Source of the DNA: Xanthomonas campestris pv. badrii
Lineage (GTDB): Bacteria; Pseudomonadota; Gammaproteobacteria; Xanthomonadales; Xanthomonadaceae
Reading direction: 5' to 3'
Length of the DNA stretch: 64,000 bases
Assembly (NCBI RefSeq): GCF_012848175.1
Contig: NZ_CP051651.1
Span: 4,719,501 to 4,783,500, forward strand
Shown here: one piece after another, positions 10,489 to 19,874 of the stretch
How positions within the stretch are numbered: the stretch's first letter is position 1
How the letters are laid out: each line of letters begins with the position of its first letter
The notes under the pieces: generated by a model
Seen by the model: the letters and a program-made list of their open reading frames with translations, nothing else
Told to the model about the DNA's origin: nothing
The model's database searches: none
Made by a program: the position numbers and the translations under genes

Positions 10489-10513
10489 CAGCCTATGGGG
10501 GAGGCGCTTTAAA
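10485..10513 (+). promoter_or_regulatory. Sigma70-type promoter for the flagellar-like operon
   Basis: TTGACA at 10485-10490 is a perfect -35 box. After exactly 17 bases comes TTTAAA at 10508-10513, matching four of six bases of the -10 consensus. It overlaps the stop codon of the RHS fragment and lies about 165 bases before the TPR gene. No other obvious promoter was seen before the long operon, so it may serve the whole block. Inference from sequence only. Confidence 0.5.
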
Positions 10514-10675
10514 GTTCACACCGTCATCACAGGGGGATGCGGCGGGCTCGCTTTGGGCATCTGTGCTTACCAGGACCGGTAGCACGAACAACAGCGCTGA
10601 ACGACGTGTCCAAACGTATTTAGGGTTCACCCATCTTCTCTAGGTCTTACGGCCTGGCATGATGGTCTGCGTCTC

Positions 10676-11845
10676 ATGGATGTGGCGATGCCGTCTGTCG
10701 ATAAACTTACTGCCTACTTGGCAAAAGATCCGGCCAATCCGGAGCTTGCCTGCCAGCTGTGCGACGCTCTGATCGAAACAGGTCAGGTGGTGCGTGCCGA
10801 AGCGGTGATCGCCGCTCTGCCAGGCGATATCGCGCAGCTTGCAGGAGTGCAGTTCCGCGCCGCGCGACTGGATCTGCTGACGGGCCGTTACGCAGATGCC
10901 GAGACGCGATTGCAGCCGCTTGCCGCACGCCATCCAGCCCCTGCCCTGGATCACGATATCGCCTTTGCACAGCTGTGCCAGCAAGATCTGGACGGCGCGA
11001 CACGGACGCTGGAGGTGGCGCGAGCACGTTACGGCGATAGCCCCGAATTTGCCGTGCTTGCCGCGCGGGTTGCATTGATGCGAACGGACTACGCGGCCGC
11101 CGATGCCGCACTTTCCGCCGCCTTGACGTTGGCCCCGCAACATCCAACGGCGCTGGGTCTGAGTGCGCTGTGTGCACTGGATGCCGGTGATGGAACACGC
11201 GCCGCACATCAGGCACAGCGCTCGCTGGATCTGCTTCCGGACCAGCACGAAGCGCTGCTCACCGTTGGCGCGCTGGCGCTCTATGCCCAAGACGGCACTG
11301 GTGCTGCCGAGCATTTCGAGCGGGCGCTTGGACGCTCTCCGATGTCTGGGCGCGCACTGTCCGGGCTAGGCCAGGCCCGCATGCTGCAGGGCGCATTGGG
11401 GCCGGCCAAGACGCTGCTGACACAAGCGACCCAGGCCATGCCGGCGCATATCGGAACCTGGCACGCATTGGGTTGGCTGCACCTGCTGGATGGCGAGCGC
11501 TCTGCAGCAGAGGCCTGCTACCACCGTGCCTATGCGCTGGACCGCACCTTCGCTGAATCGCACGGTGGTCTTGCGGTGGTTGCACTGCTGGATGGGAAGC
11601 AGGAAGAAGGCGAAGCGCATCTACGCAGGGCGATCAAGCTCGATCCCAACAGTATCAGCGGCCGCTACGCGCAATCTCTGCTGCTGGCAGATCGCGGCGA
11701 CAAGGCGCAATCGGATGCGGTCTTTGCTGCTCTGATGCGTGATGGCGCGTTGGCCGGCGCGCAGGCGCTTGGCGCGCGAACACCCTCCGAGATGGCGTTT
11801 CGCCTACGGGCACGGCTGTCATCCAACACCGCTACAGCGCATTGA
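10676..11845 (+). CDS. TPR-repeat protein at the head of the flagellar-like operon
   Basis: 389 residues, made of successive helical 34-residue TPR units (for example AAEHFERALGRSPMSGRALS and AEACYHRAYALDRTFAESHG). No signal peptide or catalytic motif is seen. TPR proteins bind partner proteins; in secretion systems they act as chaperones, pilotins or assembly platforms. The next gene, fliQ, starts 10 bases after its stop, so it is almost certainly co-transcribed with the export apparatus. No standard flagellar gene corresponds to it. The start is uncertain: ATG 10676 or ATG 10688; both have weak ribosome binding sites. Confidence 0.85.
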   Translation: MDVAMPSVDKLTAYLAKDPANPELACQLCDALIETGQVVRAEAVIAALPGDIAQLAGVQFRAARLDLLTGRYADAETRLQPLAARHPAPALDHDIAFAQLCQQDLDGATRTLEVARARYGDSPEFAVLAARVALMRTDYAAADAALSAALTLAPQHPTALGLSALCALDAGDGTRAAHQAQRSLDLLPDQHEALLTVGALALYAQDGTGAAEHFERALGRSPMSGRALSGLGQARMLQGALGPAKTLLTQATQAMPAHIGTWHALGWLHLLDGERSAAEACYHRAYALDRTFAESHGGLAVVALLDGKQEEGEAHLRRAIKLDPNSISGRYAQSLLLADRGDKAQSDAVFAALMRDGALAGAQALGARTPSEMAFRLRARLSSNTATAH

Positions 11846-11855
11846 CGGCCCTGCA

Positions 11856-12119
11856 GTGGACGCCGATACCGCCATGCATCTGCTGGCTGAGACGCTGCTG
11901 GCCTCAGCCAAGATTTCTGCGCCAATCCTGCTGATCACGCTGGTGGTCGGCCTGGTGATTTCGGTGCTGCAAGTCGTTACCCAGATCCAGGAAATGACGT
12001 TGACCTTCATTCCGAAGTTGATCGCGGTGGGTGCGGTGACCGTGGTGCTCGGAAGCTGGATGCTGCTGACGGCAGTGGAACTGGCCAAGCGTATGTTCGA
12101 CTTCGCGGCAGGGCTGTGA
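11856..12119 (+). CDS. fliQ: Flagellar export gate protein FliQ
   Basis: 87 residues with two membrane helices and the family signature VTQIQEMTLTFIPK between them. FliQ forms, with FliP and FliR, the core of the type III export gate in the inner membrane. The GTG start at 11856 is chosen because it gives the normal family length and N-terminus; the ATG at 11874 would cut six residues. It follows the TPR gene by 10 bases and overlaps fliR. In most bacteria fliP stands directly before fliQ; here fliP is 17 kb away at the other end of the block. Confidence 0.92.
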   Translation: MDADTAMHLLAETLLASAKISAPILLITLVVGLVISVLQVVTQIQEMTLTFIPKLIAVGAVTVVLGSWMLLTAVELAKRMFDFAAGL

Positions 12120-12121
12120 CG

Positions 12122-12892
12122 ATGGAAGCGCTCACAGGCTTCGCTCTGTTATTTGGCTACGCGTCCTTACGCTATCTACCGGTCATGGTGTTGCCCGGGA
12201 TGTCCCCACTGGCATGGGCGCCGTTGCTGGTGCGTGTGATCACGATGCTCGCTTTTGCCTGGTTGACGCTGTCGGCCTTGCCAGACGGCTACGCCATGCC
12301 GAGGACTGGTCAGCCTGTCGCACTCCTGTTGGCAGCAGCAGGCGAGTTGATGATTGGCGGAATCTTTGGGCTGGCCTTCCTGATTCCAAACGCGGCGCTA
12401 CATAGCAGTGGCTGGCTGATGGACATGCAAGCTGGCCTGGGTGCCGCGGCACTGCTCAATCCGGCCAGCGCGGATACACAGGAATCGCTACTCGGGCACG
12501 CGCTGATGCTGGCCGCCACGGTGCTGTTCTTTTCGCTGGATCTGCATGTGCTGTTGTTCAAAGGGCTTGTGGCCAGCACTGCGATCGTGCCGCTGGGCCG
12601 CATGAGCCACCCTATTGATGCGGAAGCGTTCTTTGCATTGCTTGGCAGTAGCTTCGTCGTTGCCTTGATGGTGGTCATGCCGGTGGTGCTCGGCTTGTTC
12701 ATGGTCGATGTGGCGGTGGGTTACGCCTCGCGCTCGATGCCACAGGCCAACGTGTATTTTCTGGCACTGCCGCTCAAGGTTGCAGTCGCACTTGGATTGC
12801 TCGCATTGTCGTTAGCCTATGCACCCGCGTTGATCGGTCGGTTGTTTGTCAATGCGGTGAACCAGGTGCCGCAACTGTTGGGAGCGCCCTGA
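12122..12892 (+). CDS. fliR: Flagellar export gate protein FliR
   Basis: 256 residues, strongly hydrophobic with about six membrane segments, the normal size for FliR (SctT family), a core gate subunit next to FlhB. The ATG at 12122 lies just after the fliQ stop (TGA 12117-12119); the GTG at 12116 is an alternative. The stop overlaps the flhB start (TGATG), so the two are likely translated together. Confidence 0.9.
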   Translation: MEALTGFALLFGYASLRYLPVMVLPGMSPLAWAPLLVRVITMLAFAWLTLSALPDGYAMPRTGQPVALLLAAAGELMIGGIFGLAFLIPNAALHSSGWLMDMQAGLGAAALLNPASADTQESLLGHALMLAATVLFFSLDLHVLLFKGLVASTAIVPLGRMSHPIDAEAFFALLGSSFVVALMVVMPVVLGLFMVDVAVGYASRSMPQANVYFLALPLKVAVALGLLALSLAYAPALIGRLFVNAVNQVPQLLGAP

Positions 12893-13965
12893 TGGCCGAT
12901 GCCGACCAGGACAAGACCGAGCAGCCGACGCAGTCGCGTCTGGAAGACGCGCGTCGTAAAGGTGAAGTCGCAAAAAGTCCCGACCTGACATCCGTGCTGA
13001 TGTTGGGGATTTTCGTAGTGGTCACGATGCTAACCGGGCGCGATGTCGCTGTGGCGCTGACCAATGCGACTCGTAATACCGTGCAATTGGCGGGGGTCAA
13101 GCCACGCATCGGAGCCGATCTGGTCGCCTGGCTCATCAATACCTATGGTGGCCTGCTGCAGGCGATGATGCCCTTGATCCTTGCACTTGTGGTTGCTGCG
13201 GTGGTTGCCAATCTCGGGCAGACCGGGCCCATCTTCAGCACCCATGCGCTTGCACCCAGCCTGCAGCGCATGCATCCCATGAACGCAATCAAGCGCCTGT
13301 TCTCCATGCGCGGCCTGTGGGAGCTGGGCAAGCTGTTCCTCAAGCTGGCCACGCTTGGTCTGCTTGCCTATATCGCTGCCGGCCATGCGCCCTCGTTTGT
13401 TGGAGAAATTGCGTTGTCGTCGCCAGCGCAACTTGTCGAGAAATTACGCTCCGGGTTCTGGACCGCCTCGGTCTATGTGTTGCTGGTATTGCTGGTCGTT
13501 GCGGTGGCGGATTTCGCTTTCATGCGTAAGGATCATGGCAAGAAAATGCGCATGAGCCGGCGCGAGGTGCGCGACGACGCCAAACGCCGCGATGGCGATC
13601 CAGAGGTCAAATCCAGGCAGCGCAAGCAGATCCGTGACCTGCTCAAGACAGTGCGCTCGTTGCCGCGCGTGGCCGATGCCGATGTCATTCTGACCAACCC
13701 CACCCATTACGCGGTTGCTGTGCAGTACCGGCCGCGCACCATGCGTGCGCCGATTGTGCTGAGCAAGGGGCGTGGCCTATTGGCGGCGCGTGTCCGCCGC
13801 GCAGCGCAACGAGCAGGGGTACCGGTGGTGCGGATGCCGGCCTTGGCGCGTGCGCTGTACCGCGACTGTGCGATCGATACTCCGGTTCCGGAAGATCTGT
13901 TCGATGCATTGGCGCCGGTGTACCGCCGCCTCTATGCAAATCGCAGCCATGGAGTTGCCGCATGA
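12892..13965 (+). CDS. flhB: Export switch protein FlhB
   Basis: 357 residues. The N-terminal part has four membrane helices; the cytoplasmic domain contains the autocleavage motif NPTH (N269-P-T-H) within LTNPTHYAVAVQYRP, followed by the usual basic segment. FlhB changes export specificity from rod/hook to later substrates after self-cleavage. The intact motif suggests that substrate switching is kept here although no filament substrates are encoded nearby. The start overlaps fliR and the stop overlaps flhA (ATGA). Confidence 0.95.
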   Translation: MADADQDKTEQPTQSRLEDARRKGEVAKSPDLTSVLMLGIFVVVTMLTGRDVAVALTNATRNTVQLAGVKPRIGADLVAWLINTYGGLLQAMMPLILALVVAAVVANLGQTGPIFSTHALAPSLQRMHPMNAIKRLFSMRGLWELGKLFLKLATLGLLAYIAAGHAPSFVGEIALSSPAQLVEKLRSGFWTASVYVLLVLLVVAVADFAFMRKDHGKKMRMSRREVRDDAKRRDGDPEVKSRQRKQIRDLLKTVRSLPRVADADVILTNPTHYAVAVQYRPRTMRAPIVLSKGRGLLAARVRRAAQRAGVPVVRMPALARALYRDCAIDTPVPEDLFDALAPVYRRLYANRSHGVAA

Positions 13966-16025
13966 AAGGAATGCTGGCGGCATTTCTGCAGGACAAGCGC
14001 GACCTGGCTTTGGTCGGGCTGGTCGTTGGCATCTTGATGGTCTTGTTCGTGCCGGTGCCGTCGGCCCTGCTTGACCTGCTGTTGATCATCAATATCAGCC
14101 TTGCGCTGCTGATCCTGCTGGTGACCTTCTTCACCGAGTCACCACTGAATTTTTCGACCTTTCCGACTCTTCTGCTGATCGCCACCATGTTCCGGCTGGC
14201 ATTGAACGTTTCGGCGACCCGACTGATTCTCGATGGGGCCGATGCCGGGCGCGTTATCGGTGCGATCGGGACCTTTGTGATTCGTGGAAACTACGTGGTC
14301 GGGATCGTGGTCTTCCTGATCCTGGTCGTGGTGCAGTATGTGGTGGTCACCACCGGCGCCCAGCGCGTGGCAGAAGTGGCTGCGCGTTTCACGCTGGATA
14401 GCATGCCCGGCAAGCAGATGAGTATCGATGCCGACATGAACATGGGGTTGATCGACGAGCATGAAGCGCGCCGTCGCCGCAAGCAGATCGAGAAGGAAGC
14501 CAACTTCTACGGCGCAATGGATGGTGCGACCAAGTTCGTCAAGGGCGACGCAATTGCCGGCATCGTGATCGTGCTGATCAATATCATCGGTGGGCTCGCC
14601 ATCGGTATCGCACAGATGGGCATGCCGTGGACCGAGGCGGTGCAGCGGTTTACGTTGCTGACCGTCGGCGATGGCATCGTGACCCAGATCCCCTCGCTGG
14701 TGATCGCCGTGGCAACCGGCATCATCATCACGCGCGCCGCAGCGGATGCCCGCCTGGGAGCCGAGATTCCGCGTCAGATTCTATCCAACCCACGCGCTCT
14801 TGCGGTTGTGGCAGTCGCGTTGTTGCTGATGCTGACGTTGCCTGGATTCCCCAAGCTGCCGGTCATTGCCGCGCTGGTCGGTGTTGCGGTAATGGTGCGC
14901 TACAGCTTGATCAAACGCGAGCCGACAGAGCCCACGAGCGACGAAGACGCATCCCATGGCCCTACGGTGCAGGAAGAGTTGCAGCAGGCCATGCGGGTCG
15001 AGCCGATCGAGATACGCATGGGAGCGGCACTGCACGAGCTCCTGCTCGGGCCATCCGGGGACTTCGCCCTGCGCATCGTCAACCTGCGCAAACAGGTCGC
15101 AGGCGAACTGGGTTTTGTCATTCCCAAAGTGCAAAGCAGCCTGCGGACGGACCTGGACCGTCATCATTACGAATTGTTGGTTGAAGGTAACCGCGTCGGC
15201 CAGGGAGAGATTCATCCGGACCGCCTGCTTGCGATCAATCCAGGTGGAACGCGCATGAAACTGGAAGGACTGGAGACCCGAGATCCTGCCTATGGGTTGC
15301 CGGCGCAATGGATCGTGCCCGAATCACGGCAGGCGGCACGTGCAGGCGGCTACACACTGGTGGAGCCCGACACGGTGCTTGTCACGCATCTGAACGAGCT
15401 GGTCAAGCGGCATGGGCCGGACTTGTTGAGCCGTAGCGAGACAGAGCGGCTGCTATCGCGCCTGGACGAACTCCGAGCCCCGCTTGTCGCCGAGCTGGTT
15501 CCCAATGTACTCACGTACTCAGACGTCCAGAAAACACTGCAGATCCTCCTGCGCGAGCAGGTCAGCATTCGCAATCTCGAAGCCATTGTTGAAGTGCTGC
15601 TGGACGCGGGGCGCACCCAGAAGCAGCCCGATGAACTTGCCGAGCGCGTGCGTGAACGACTGGGGGCAACGATCTGCCAGCGCTTTCAGGACGCGCGAGG
15701 CGAGTTGCATGTGCTGACCCTGGAGCCAGGAATCGAGCGGACCCTGATGGGCCAGCAGCGCAGTGGCGAAGGCCGTGGCGCGTTGTTCACCGATATGGCG
15801 CAGTTGGACGGCTTCATTCGGCAACTCGCCAACCAGGCCGAGGCTATGATGGGGCAGAACCGCCTGCCGGTGTTGTTGTGCCCCTCGCCGTTACGTCGGG
15901 CCCTTCGTGGACTGATTCAGCGATCCCTGCCTCATGTCGCCGTGCTGGCGCTCAATGAGGTGCCTTCCACCGCCCTTGTCCGCTCGTTCGCTGTGGTGGG
16001 CATGCCGATGCAGGTTGCAGCATGA
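13962..16025 (+). CDS. flhA: Export apparatus protein FlhA
   Basis: 687 residues, full length for FlhA/SctV. The N-terminal half has about eight membrane segments and the conserved FHIPEP-type loop region (NFSTFPTLLLIATMFRLALN, then PGKQMSIDADMN and EANFYGAMDGATKFVKGDAI). The C-terminal half is the cytoplasmic nonameric ring that docks substrates and chaperones. It follows flhB with a four-base overlap and overlaps the next gene by four bases. It appears intact. Confidence 0.96.
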   Translation: MKGMLAAFLQDKRDLALVGLVVGILMVLFVPVPSALLDLLLIINISLALLILLVTFFTESPLNFSTFPTLLLIATMFRLALNVSATRLILDGADAGRVIGAIGTFVIRGNYVVGIVVFLILVVVQYVVVTTGAQRVAEVAARFTLDSMPGKQMSIDADMNMGLIDEHEARRRRKQIEKEANFYGAMDGATKFVKGDAIAGIVIVLINIIGGLAIGIAQMGMPWTEAVQRFTLLTVGDGIVTQIPSLVIAVATGIIITRAAADARLGAEIPRQILSNPRALAVVAVALLLMLTLPGFPKLPVIAALVGVAVMVRYSLIKREPTEPTSDEDASHGPTVQEELQQAMRVEPIEIRMGAALHELLLGPSGDFALRIVNLRKQVAGELGFVIPKVQSSLRTDLDRHHYELLVEGNRVGQGEIHPDRLLAINPGGTRMKLEGLETRDPAYGLPAQWIVPESRQAARAGGYTLVEPDTVLVTHLNELVKRHGPDLLSRSETERLLSRLDELRAPLVAELVPNVLTYSDVQKTLQILLREQVSIRNLEAIVEVLLDAGRTQKQPDELAERVRERLGATICQRFQDARGELHVLTLEPGIERTLMGQQRSGEGRGALFTDMAQLDGFIRQLANQAEAMMGQNRLPVLLCPSPLRRALRGLIQRSLPHVAVLALNEVPSTALVRSFAVVGMPMQVAA

Positions 16026-16693
16026 GCGAGACCATCCAGGCCATCAGCCGCAGTTTGAACGCCGATATTCAGGCGTTGACCGCGGTCAGCCAGAACGTGG
16101 CGAATCTCAATACGCCCGGGTACCAGAGCGTGCGTGCACGGAGTGACTTCGCTGTGGCCAGTGGCGCCTCTTCAATGGCCGTGCAGCGTGGAGACGGTGC
16201 GCTGCGGGAAACTGGACGTGGTCTGGATCTCGCTCTGCGCGGGAACGGCTTCTTCGTGAGCCAGCAGGATGGTCAGCAGCGGTTGCTACGCATGGGCAGT
16301 TTCGTCCGCGGTGCCGACGGCAGCCTGCGCACCCGCGAGGGGGCCGCAGTCTTGACCGATGCTGGCGTGCTGACCTTGCCCCTTTCCGATATCCGCATTG
16401 ACAACCAAGGCGGCATCTGGGACGGCGAATCGCTGCTGGCGCACCTGAGTATCGTTGAGGTGGCTGACCCGGCTCGGTTGATTCCCAGCGAAGGGGGATA
16501 CCGCTATGACGGTGCGCTGACGCAATGGAAAGGAACCGTGCAGCAAGGCAGCGTCGAACAATCCAATGTCGATGCAGCTGCCGAAACCATGCAGCTCATC
16601 GAACTGTCGCGCCATGCCGAATCGGTACAGCGTGTCATCTCCCTTTACGACCGAGCGATGGATACGGGCATCAACCGTATCGGCGACAACTGA
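16022..16693 (+). CDS. flgF: Proximal rod protein FlgF
   Basis: 223 residues. The N-terminus carries the rod/hook signature SQNVANLNTPGYQ and the C-terminus the matching coiled segment (QSNVDAAAETMQLIELSRHAE), which pack together in the rod. The order flgF-flgG, size and position identify it as FlgF. It overlaps the flhA stop (ATGA) and is exported by the machine without a cleaved signal. Confidence 0.9.
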   Translation: MSETIQAISRSLNADIQALTAVSQNVANLNTPGYQSVRARSDFAVASGASSMAVQRGDGALRETGRGLDLALRGNGFFVSQQDGQQRLLRMGSFVRGADGSLRTREGAAVLTDAGVLTLPLSDIRIDNQGGIWDGESLLAHLSIVEVADPARLIPSEGGYRYDGALTQWKGTVQQGSVEQSNVDAAAETMQLIELSRHAESVQRVISLYDRAMDTGINRIGDN

Positions 16694-16706
16694 CAGGATA
16701 GCCGCA

Positions 16707-17474
16707 ATGATCGATGCGCTTTATATCTCATCCACCGGCCTGCGCGGTCAGCAGCAGCAGATCGATGTGATCTCCAACAACGTGGCCAATATGCAGACGC
16801 CCGGCTTCAAGCGTGGCCGTGTCAACTTTGCCGAGATCGCCAACGCTCCGCTGCCCGGTCAGGAGATTGGTCAAGCCACCAATGTGCACGGCGGCGGCAT
16901 CCGTGTGAGTTCCACATCGGTGGAATTCGGCGCGGGCGCCTTGCAGCCCACGCGTAATCCGTTGGATCTTGCGATCGACGGTGACGGTTTCTTCGAAATT
17001 GAAAACGCCAATGGCGAGCAGTTCTATACGCGGTCGGGGCGTTTCCATGTTGATACCGAGGGCTATCTCGCAATTTCCAATGGCATGCGCTTGTCTGCGG
17101 GAATCCAGGTCCCGCAGGGCGCTGCGGACGTGCTGATCTCCTCTTCGGGCGAGGTGAGCGCCAAGCTCGATGGCAGCGAGGAGCGCTCGGTGCTTGGCAG
17201 CATTGGTCTGGTCAGCTTTGTCTCCACAGAAGGCCTGGAGTCACGCGGGGAAAACGTGTTTCAGGCCGCCGGCCGCTCCGGTGAGTCGATTCCGCTGGCG
17301 GCAGGCAGCAATGGCGCCGGGAAGTTGCAGCAAGGCTATCTGGAAGCGGCCAACGTCGACATGATCGACGAAATGACCGGCCTGGTGTTGGCGCAGCGTG
17401 CGTATCAGCTCAACGCACGCGTACTGCAGGCTTCCGACCAGATCCTCGAAACCATCAACAATTTGCGCCGCTGA
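16707..17474 (+). CDS. flgG: Distal rod protein FlgG
   Basis: 255 residues, normal FlgG length. N-terminus MIDALYISSTGLRGQQQQID followed by SNNVANMQTPGFKRG, the C-terminal LVLAQRAYQLNARVLQASDQ, both hallmark segments. The ATG at 16707 is chosen over the longer open frame because the family starts there and an AGGAT sequence lies eight bases before. FlgG forms the distal rod that passes through the P- and L-rings. Stop and flgA start overlap (TGATG). Confidence 0.95.
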   Translation: MIDALYISSTGLRGQQQQIDVISNNVANMQTPGFKRGRVNFAEIANAPLPGQEIGQATNVHGGGIRVSSTSVEFGAGALQPTRNPLDLAIDGDGFFEIENANGEQFYTRSGRFHVDTEGYLAISNGMRLSAGIQVPQGAADVLISSSGEVSAKLDGSEERSVLGSIGLVSFVSTEGLESRGENVFQAAGRSGESIPLAAGSNGAGKLQQGYLEAANVDMIDEMTGLVLAQRAYQLNARVLQASDQILETINNLRR

Positions 17475-18181
17475 TGATCAGGACGTTCACCCTGCTGTTG
17501 ATGGTCTCTTGCGCCAGTGCGCAGGCCAGCAGCATTTCGCCCGATCGATTGATCGCGACGGCGCGCGCGTCGTTGGATGGATTGTCCAGCACCCTTCCCG
17601 GCGAACTGGTGTTTACTCCCGCCGCACTGCCTGCGTCTCAATTGAAGGTGGAGTCCGATGCCGCACAGGTAACGCTGCAGGCCGCGCCGATCGACGGCAG
17701 CTGGCCGCGTAAGCGGGTCGGAGTGCCCGTCCATGTTTTGGTTGACGGTGTACCCAGCCAGACCAGGATGGTCTGGTTCACGGTGCAATGGTGGATGGAG
17801 CGACCCACCTACGGACGCGCATTCGCAGACGGCACCCCGAGTGGACAGCTTGCGTTGGTGACCAAGCGCATGGATGTGGCTGGTGTGCTCACTGTCGGCG
17901 AAGCGTCGTTAGAAAGGAATGTGCCCGTAGCAGGCCGGCTGATTCACGCAGTACGCGCAGGTGATCTGGTGCAGGCGCGTGACTTCGCTGCTGCGCCGAC
18001 CATTGCGCGCCACGATCCGGTGACCTTGCGCGTTCGTCGTGGTGCTGTGGAGCTGCGCATGCCAGCGGTAGCCACTGCGGATGGTCAACCAGGGGACGCA
18101 ATTGCGGTTCTGCCGCAGGGCACACGCACACCGGTGCGGGCGCGTGTCATTGCCAGTGGAGAGGTGTCCATTGAACAGTAA
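17474..18181 (+). CDS. flgA: P-ring assembly chaperone FlgA
   Basis: 235 residues with an N-terminal signal peptide (MIRTFTLLLMVSCASAQA) and a C-terminal SAF-like domain (VPVAGRLIHAVRAGDLVQARD to the end). FlgA works in the periplasm, helping FlgI subunits form the P-ring around the rod. Its position directly before flgH and flgI fits this role. The end overlaps the flgH start. Confidence 0.85.
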   Translation: MIRTFTLLLMVSCASAQASSISPDRLIATARASLDGLSSTLPGELVFTPAALPASQLKVESDAAQVTLQAAPIDGSWPRKRVGVPVHVLVDGVPSQTRMVWFTVQWWMERPTYGRAFADGTPSGQLALVTKRMDVAGVLTVGEASLERNVPVAGRLIHAVRAGDLVQARDFAAAPTIARHDPVTLRVRRGAVELRMPAVATADGQPGDAIAVLPQGTRTPVRARVIASGEVSIEQ

Positions 18182-18755
18182 GGATCTGGCTGTGGCCGGG
18201 GCAGTGCTGATGGCGATTGCGAGCCACGGCGTGAGTGCACAAGAGAGCCTCATTAATCCGGGTACCTATCGGGGCATTGCGGCAGACCGACGCGCGTATC
18301 GCGTGGGTGATGTGCTGACGGTGAATGTATTGGAGGCCGCCAGGGCGCGCTCCGGTGCGGCGACCGATGCAGGGTCGGATGTTCGCCTGAGTGGCACCGC
18401 CGGCAATAACGCCTATCGTGGCAGTTTTGATGCGGGGTTGTCTGGCGCTACCAAAGGCAGCGCAGAGACCTCTCGGGTGGGCGAACTGCGCACGCAGTTG
18501 TCGGTGCAGGTCAAGGACGTTCTGAGCGATGGATCGCTGGTGGTCGAAGGCGAGCAATCGCTATTGATCAACAAGGAAGACCAGCGCATCACGCTGAGTG
18601 GCATCGTGCGGCCTGACGATATCCTGGCCGATAACACCGTCTGGTCGCACCGGCTCGCCAATGCGCGCGTCGAATTCAATGGCAAGGGGGTCGTTGCCGA
18701 GTCGCAGCGTCAAAGCGTGGCCTACCGGCTGCTCAAGTGGCTGAGGGTGCTATGA
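18171..18755 (+). CDS. flgH: L-ring protein FlgH, without lipobox
   Basis: 194 residues. The TTG start at 18171 is chosen because GGAGAGGTG lies just before it and because it yields a complete signal peptide. The mature part has FlgH features (YRVGDVLTVNVLE, then VQVKDVLSDGSLVVEGEQ and ITLSGIVRPDDI). FlgH normally is a lipoprotein anchored in the outer membrane. Here the signal peptide ends in GVSA-QE and contains no cysteine at all, so it should be cut by signal peptidase I and not lipidated. It overlaps both flgA and flgI. Confidence 0.88.
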   Translation: MNSKDLAVAGAVLMAIASHGVSAQESLINPGTYRGIAADRRAYRVGDVLTVNVLEAARARSGAATDAGSDVRLSGTAGNNAYRGSFDAGLSGATKGSAETSRVGELRTQLSVQVKDVLSDGSLVVEGEQSLLINKEDQRITLSGIVRPDDILADNTVWSHRLANARVEFNGKGVVAESQRQSVAYRLLKWLRVL

Positions 18756-19867
18756 ACCTGCGTTTGCTGGTACTGCTACTTGCCACGGCTGTTGCTCCGG
18801 CGCATGCCGCTGCCGTCTCCGAGGTCAGGATCAAGGACATCGCCCGTATTGCCGGTGTGCGCGAGAACCCGCTGACCGGGTACGGACTGGTGTTCGGTCT
18901 CTCCGGCACCGGCGATTCGGCGCGTAACCGCGCGACCGTGCAATCGGTCGGCAACACGCTGCGCAACTTCGGCGTCAGCGTCGAGCTGGGCGACCTGTCT
19001 AGTCGCAACGTCGCAGCCGTGCTGGTGACTGCGAAACTTCCAGCGTTCGCTGAGCCTGGTCAGCCGCTCGATGTCCAAGTGGCCTCGGCGGGCGATGCGC
19101 GGAGCCTGACCGGCGGCACGCTGATGCTGGCGCCGCTGAGCGGACCTGATGGCAAGATCTACGCCATTGCACAGGGCGCGATCTCGGTCGGTGGATATCA
19201 ATTCGAGGCAATCACTGCCTCGGTGCAGAAGAATCATCCAACGGTGGGTTGGATTCCTTCCGGCGCCACCGTCGAGCGCGCTGCTGCCCTGGATGTTGCC
19301 GGTGAGCCTGGGACCTTGAGCATCCTGCTGGATGAGGCGGACTTCACTACCGCCAACAGGATTGCGCAAGCGGTAAGCGCCAGCCTGCCGGGCGTGACCG
19401 CTGAAGCGGAACATGCCGGTAAGGTGGTTGTTCACTATCGGGACAATCCTAGCCGCGTGGCACGCATTTCGCAGATCGAGAACGTGCGGGTGACGCGTGA
19501 ACGCCCTGCCCGCGTGATCATCAACGAGCGCACTGGCACGGTGGTGGCAGGGGCCAATATCCGGCTGGGCCAGGTCAGCATTTCGCATGGCGATCTGCGC
19601 GTGGAGATTTCAACGCGGTACAGCGTCTCGCAGCCTGATGGGTTGCTAGTGCGTCCCGGTGCCGGTGTGCGCAGCGTATTGGTGCCGGAGAGCACCATCA
19701 CGACGGAGGAGCCGATCGCTCCCCTGGTCTCGGTTGCGGAAGGTGCCACCGTGGCGGACCTCATCTCCGCATTGCGTACCGCCAAGCTGACCACGCGCGA
19801 CGTCATCGCCGTACTGCAATCCGTCAAATCCGCAGGCGCCCTCGATGGCGACCTGATCATCCAGTAG
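18752..19867 (+). CDS. flgI: P-ring protein FlgI
   Basis: 371 residues, full family length. Signal peptide (MNLRLLVLLLATAVAPAHA), then the FlgI signatures VRIKDIARIAGVRENPLTGYGLV and, in the C-terminal half, RVIINERTGTVVAGANI. FlgI builds the periplasmic ring in the peptidoglycan plane. The ATG at 18752 overlaps the flgH stop by four bases. FlgJ, which usually follows FlgI and opens the peptidoglycan, is absent here. Confidence 0.95.
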   Translation: MNLRLLVLLLATAVAPAHAAAVSEVRIKDIARIAGVRENPLTGYGLVFGLSGTGDSARNRATVQSVGNTLRNFGVSVELGDLSSRNVAAVLVTAKLPAFAEPGQPLDVQVASAGDARSLTGGTLMLAPLSGPDGKIYAIAQGAISVGGYQFEAITASVQKNHPTVGWIPSGATVERAAALDVAGEPGTLSILLDEADFTTANRIAQAVSASLPGVTAEAEHAGKVVVHYRDNPSRVARISQIENVRVTRERPARVIINERTGTVVAGANIRLGQVSISHGDLRVEISTRYSVSQPDGLLVRPGAGVRSVLVPESTITTEEPIAPLVSVAEGATVADLISALRTAKLTTRDVIAVLQSVKSAGALDGDLIIQ

Positions 19868-19874
19868 GTCACTC

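Noticed and set aside
10508..10540. Possible sigma28 promoter (TAAAGTTC) before the TPR gene
   Set aside because: No GCCGATAA-like -10 at the required distance; the sigma70 reading with TTGACA and 17-base spacing is better.
10655..10675. Possible sigma54 site (TGGCATG...TCTGC) before the TPR gene
   Set aside because: The GG-GC spacing is 11 instead of 10 and it would lie almost on the start codon.
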